From contig JAEWAU010000010.1 in assembly GCA_023391535.1 (NCBI GenBank), positions 1 to 7,440 on the forward strand: 7,440 bases of DNA, in the 5' to 3' direction. Under the pieces are notes generated by a model. It was not told the origin of the DNA. It searched no databases and saw only the letters and a list, made by a program, of their open reading frames with translations. A program made the translations under genes and the position numbers. This document shows positions 6,106 through 7,440 of the stretch, one piece after another. The stretch's first letter is position 1; each line of letters starts with the position of its first letter. Origin of the DNA: Bacillota bacterium (GTDB taxonomy: Bacteria > Bacillota > Clostridia > Oscillospirales > Ethanoligenentaceae).

Positions 6106-6111
6106 GGTTAC
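6091..6111 (+). promoter_or_regulatory. Candidate operator for the Rrf2/YwnA-like repressor
   Basis: Two overlapping dyads cover the -10 box. GTAAC (6095-6099) and GTTAC (6107-6111) are arms of a 17-bp palindrome with one mismatched pair, centred at 6103. TATAGT-A-ACTATA (6091-6103) is a perfect 13-base palindrome in the -10/spacer region. A dimeric Rrf2 protein bound here would occlude RNA polymerase, consistent with autorepression of the downstream operon. The palindromes are plain in the sequence; which one is bound is inference. Confidence 0.65.
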
Positions 6112-6131
6112 AAAAGAAAGGGAATGAAACG

Positions 6132-6566
6132 ATGTATTCCTCCAAGCTTTCGGTGAGCGTCCACATTCTGTGCGTCGTCGCACTCGGCTCCCTTCCGGTC
6201 ACGTCGGAGAAGATCGCGGGGAGCATCGGCACCAACCCCGCGCTGGTGCGGCGCCTCATGGGCCGCCTTAAAGCCGCGAACCTGGTGGAGGCCCGCACAA
6301 AGCTGGGAGCCACGGGGCTTGCGAAGCCCGCGGAACAGATTTCGCTGCTTGATGTGTTCCGCGCCGCGGAGCCGCAGCAGGCGCTGTTCGACCTGCACAC
6401 CGGCACCAACCCCGAATGCCCCGTGGGCGCCAATATCTGCCGCATTCTCACGCAGTTTTACACCGGCGCCCAGCGGGAGCTGGAAGCGGCGCTGGAACGC
6501 GTGAAGCTTTCGGATATTCTCCGCGAACTTCCGCCCGCGCTCGAAAGCACGACGCGCCCCGATTGA
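6132..6566 (+). CDS. Rrf2 family transcriptional regulator, YwnA-like
   Basis: 144 aa winged-helix DNA-binding protein. The opening YSSKLSVSVHIL, the helix-turn-helix region TSEKIAGSIGTNPALVRRLM (24-43) and the motif NPECPVG (93-99) match the YwnA branch of the Rrf2 family as I remember it from Bacillus. Cysteines are at 14, 96 and 103. The three-Cys cluster of IscR/NsrR-type Fe-S members is missing, so sensing by a thiol or small ligand is more likely than by an iron-sulphur cluster. The wing carries LGATGLAKPAEQISLLDVFRA. The start at 6132 is supported by AAAGGGA (6117-6123, 8 nt away). It sits directly downstream of its presumed operator and 65 nt before an oxidoreductase gene that it probably controls. 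It is probably an autorepressor; the inducing signal is unknown. Confidence 0.93.
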   Translation: MYSSKLSVSVHILCVVALGSLPVTSEKIAGSIGTNPALVRRLMGRLKAANLVEARTKLGATGLAKPAEQISLLDVFRAAEPQQALFDLHTGTNPECPVGANICRILTQFYTGAQRELEAALERVKLSDILRELPPALESTTRPD

Positions 6567-6631
6567 ACCGGGGTTTTGAATATCGCATATCCGCAATAAA
6601 AAAACCGCAGTCAGCCAAAGGAGAATTTATT

Positions 6632-7270
6632 ATGAAAATAGCAGTGATCGGAGGCTCCGGCATGGCCGGAAGCGCCATTGTAAAGGAAGCCGTCTCGCGC
6701 GGCAACGAGGTCGCCGCCTTCGTGCGCGACGCCGGGCGGGCGCGGAAGGTTCTGGGCGAGGGTTTTTCCGTCGTTTCGAAGGACGCATTCGCGCTGCAGA
6801 AAGCCGATCTGGAGTCGTTCGACGTGGTGGTGGACGCGTTCCGCCCGCCCGTGAAGGAATCCTACCGGCAGGTGGATCTGGCGGCCCGGCTCGTGGCCCT
6901 GTTCCGGGAAACGGAAAAGCCGCGCCTGTTCTTTATTCTCGGGGCGGGCAGCCTGCTCGATGCGGACGGCCGCCCGTTTCTGGAAGCCATCCGCAAAATG
7001 CCCGGCGCGGAGGCCTGGGTGGCCACGCCGGAGGAGCAGTTCAAGGAGCTTGCGTTCCTGCGCGGCGTGCAAAACGTAAACTGGGTGGGCGTTTCGCCCT
7101 CGGCCCGGTTCGAGGAAGGTCCCGCACACCCGCCGAAGCTCGGAACAGACCATCTGCTCACGGCGGAGGACGGCGCTTCGCACGTTACGAACGGAACCCT
7201 CGCCGCGGCCGTTCTCAACGAGATCGAGCGTCCCTCCGTGCGGCGCGGCCGCTTCACGGTGTCCGATTAA
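6632..7270 (+). CDS. NAD(P)-binding oxidoreductase, YwnB-like (NmrA/atypical SDR type)
   Basis: 212 aa cytoplasmic Rossmann-fold protein. The N-terminus MKIAVIGGSGMAGSAIV holds the GxxGxxG dinucleotide-binding motif (Gly7, Gly10, Gly13), followed by VRDAGRARKVL where the cofactor phosphate/ribose would be selected, and DVVVDAFRPP after beta-strand 4. LFFILGAGSLL (about 100-110) and WVGVSPSARF (about 149-158) are typical of the YwnB/NAD(P)H-binding group. No classical SDR YxxxK catalytic pair is evident, as in atypical or NmrA-like members, so it may act as a flavin/quinone reductase or redox sensor. The ATG at 6632 is chosen over an in-frame upstream ATG at 6416 because AAAGGAG (6617-6623) lies 8 nt before it and the family motif starts at once; the upstream start would overlap the regulator gene. 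No separate promoter was seen in the 65-nt gap, so it is likely co-transcribed with the Rrf2 gene. Confidence 0.92.
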   Translation: MKIAVIGGSGMAGSAIVKEAVSRGNEVAAFVRDAGRARKVLGEGFSVVSKDAFALQKADLESFDVVVDAFRPPVKESYRQVDLAARLVALFRETEKPRLFFILGAGSLLDADGRPFLEAIRKMPGAEAWVATPEEQFKELAFLRGVQNVNWVGVSPSARFEEGPAHPPKLGTDHLLTAEDGASHVTNGTLAAAVLNEIERPSVRRGRFTVSD

Positions 7271-7284
7271 CCGATATAACATAA

Positions 7285-7305
7285 CGAATTCCGATTCGCT
7301 TTTTT
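7285..7305 (+). terminator. Weak intrinsic terminator after the oxidoreductase gene
   Basis: CGAAT-TCCG-ATTCG forms a 5-bp stem with a 4-nt loop, followed by C and six Ts (7300-7305). It is located 15 nt after the oxidoreductase stop codon, where the operon should end. The stem is short and only moderately GC-rich, so termination may be incomplete. Confidence 0.45.
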
Positions 7306-7440
7306 AAAAATATAAAAGGAGTCCTGCAAATAAAAGTCAAGTCCCAAATTGAAAGAGAAAACGAAAATTTATGCGGCTGAAAAGGGTATCAAAAAACAGA
7401 CCGGAGAAAAGGAATTTTCATCCAGACTCCAGTGGCTTTG
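7306..7440 (+). other. AT-rich window end with an unresolved reading frame, possibly a partial or broken gene
   Basis: The base composition shifts abruptly to AT-rich after the oxidoreductase operon. A good AAAGGAG site (7315-7321) is followed 8 nt later not by ATG but by ATA (7330), opening a frame of 16 codons (IKVKSQIERENENLCG) that ends at TGA 7378-7380. A different frame is open from 7334, just after TAA at 7331-7333, to the window edge with 35 Lys/Glu-rich codons ending FSSRLQWL; its only candidate start is TTG at 7349, which has no ribosome binding site. An ATG at 7371 opens a third frame, also without an SD. This could be the damaged 5' end of a gene (lost start codon plus a frameshift), the start of a gene beyond the window, or non-coding DNA. 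I do not recognise a family. Confidence 0.3.

Noticed and set aside
5981..6451. Minus-strand frame across the rrf2 gene and its promoter
   Set aside because: Most of it is antisense to a well-supported Rrf2 gene and it runs through a perfect promoter. Only its last stretch in the spacer remains unexplained and is reported as a finding.
6572..6606. GGTTTT/AAAACC pairing in the rrf2-oxidoreductase gap as an intergenic terminator or attenuator
   Set aside because: Only 6 bp around a loop of more than 20 nt and no T-tract follows; too weak to support.
6416..6631. Upstream in-frame start for the oxidoreductase, giving a 284-residue protein
   Set aside because: It would overlap the regulator gene by about 150 bases and add an unrelated Arg/Pro/Ala-rich leader. 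The AAAGGAG site and the Rossmann motif fix the start at 6632.
7318..7430. GGAGTC (7318) and GACTCC (7425) as ends of a small mobile element
   Set aside because: A 6-base inverted pair about 100 bases apart is expected by chance; no target duplication or transposase is visible.
1..7440. CRISPR array, tRNA, rRNA, insertion sequence, toxin-antitoxin or defence genes
   Set aside because: No regularly spaced repeats, no cloverleaf or rRNA-like segments, no transposase or nuclease motifs and no small paired genes with good starts were found on either strand.

Overview
The window comes from a GC-rich Firmicute, most likely a clostridial (Oscillospiraceae/Ruminococcaceae-like) gut or anaerobic bacterium. 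This is inferred from strong AAAGGAG/GAGGAGG ribosome binding sites, a YwnA-type Rrf2 regulator, a Firmicutes-style YibE/F membrane protein, and two secreted enzymes that end in an NPxTG cell-wall sorting-like signal. No rRNA, tRNA, CRISPR array, transposase or phage gene is visible.

Layout. From the left edge to 5833 everything reads on the minus strand. In transcription order (right to left) these genes are rarA (4478-5833, AAA+ recombination/replication-restart factor), a secreted purple-acid-phosphatase-like metallophosphoesterase (2534-4384), a multi-pass YibE/F membrane protein (1240-2430), and a secreted SGNH/GDSL hydrolase (5-1084). The two exported enzymes share one architecture: Sec signal peptide, catalytic domain, Ser/Gly-rich wall-spanning linker, NPxTG, hydrophobic segment and basic tail. 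The surface genes are separated by hairpin-rich spacers. The SGNH gene has its own recognisable promoter (TTGCTC-17-TATAAT) and the metallophosphoesterase has a clear -10 box.

From 6077 the strand switches. A perfect consensus sigma-A promoter (TTGACA-17-TATAAT), overlaid by a palindrome, drives an Rrf2/YwnA-like repressor (6132-6566) and a YwnB-like NAD(P)-binding oxidoreductase (6632-7270). This looks like a small autoregulated stress or redox operon. The 243 bases between rarA and this promoter contain no supportable gene and are less GC-rich than their surroundings. The last 170 bases are AT-rich and hold a weak terminator and an unresolved, possibly broken, reading frame that runs off the window.

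How the genes work together. The surface phosphoesterase and SGNH esterase probably act on extracellular or envelope phosphate esters, lipids or glycans. YibE/F lies between them in the same orientation, but nothing in the sequence proves a shared pathway. rarA is a housekeeping gene. Overall this is a fairly ordinary chromosomal region. I did not find a convincing novel system. The best leads are the paired NPxTG signals, the chain of three inverted repeats between the phosphoesterase and yibE/F, the operator over the rrf2 -10 box, and the unexplained spacer upstream of rarA.
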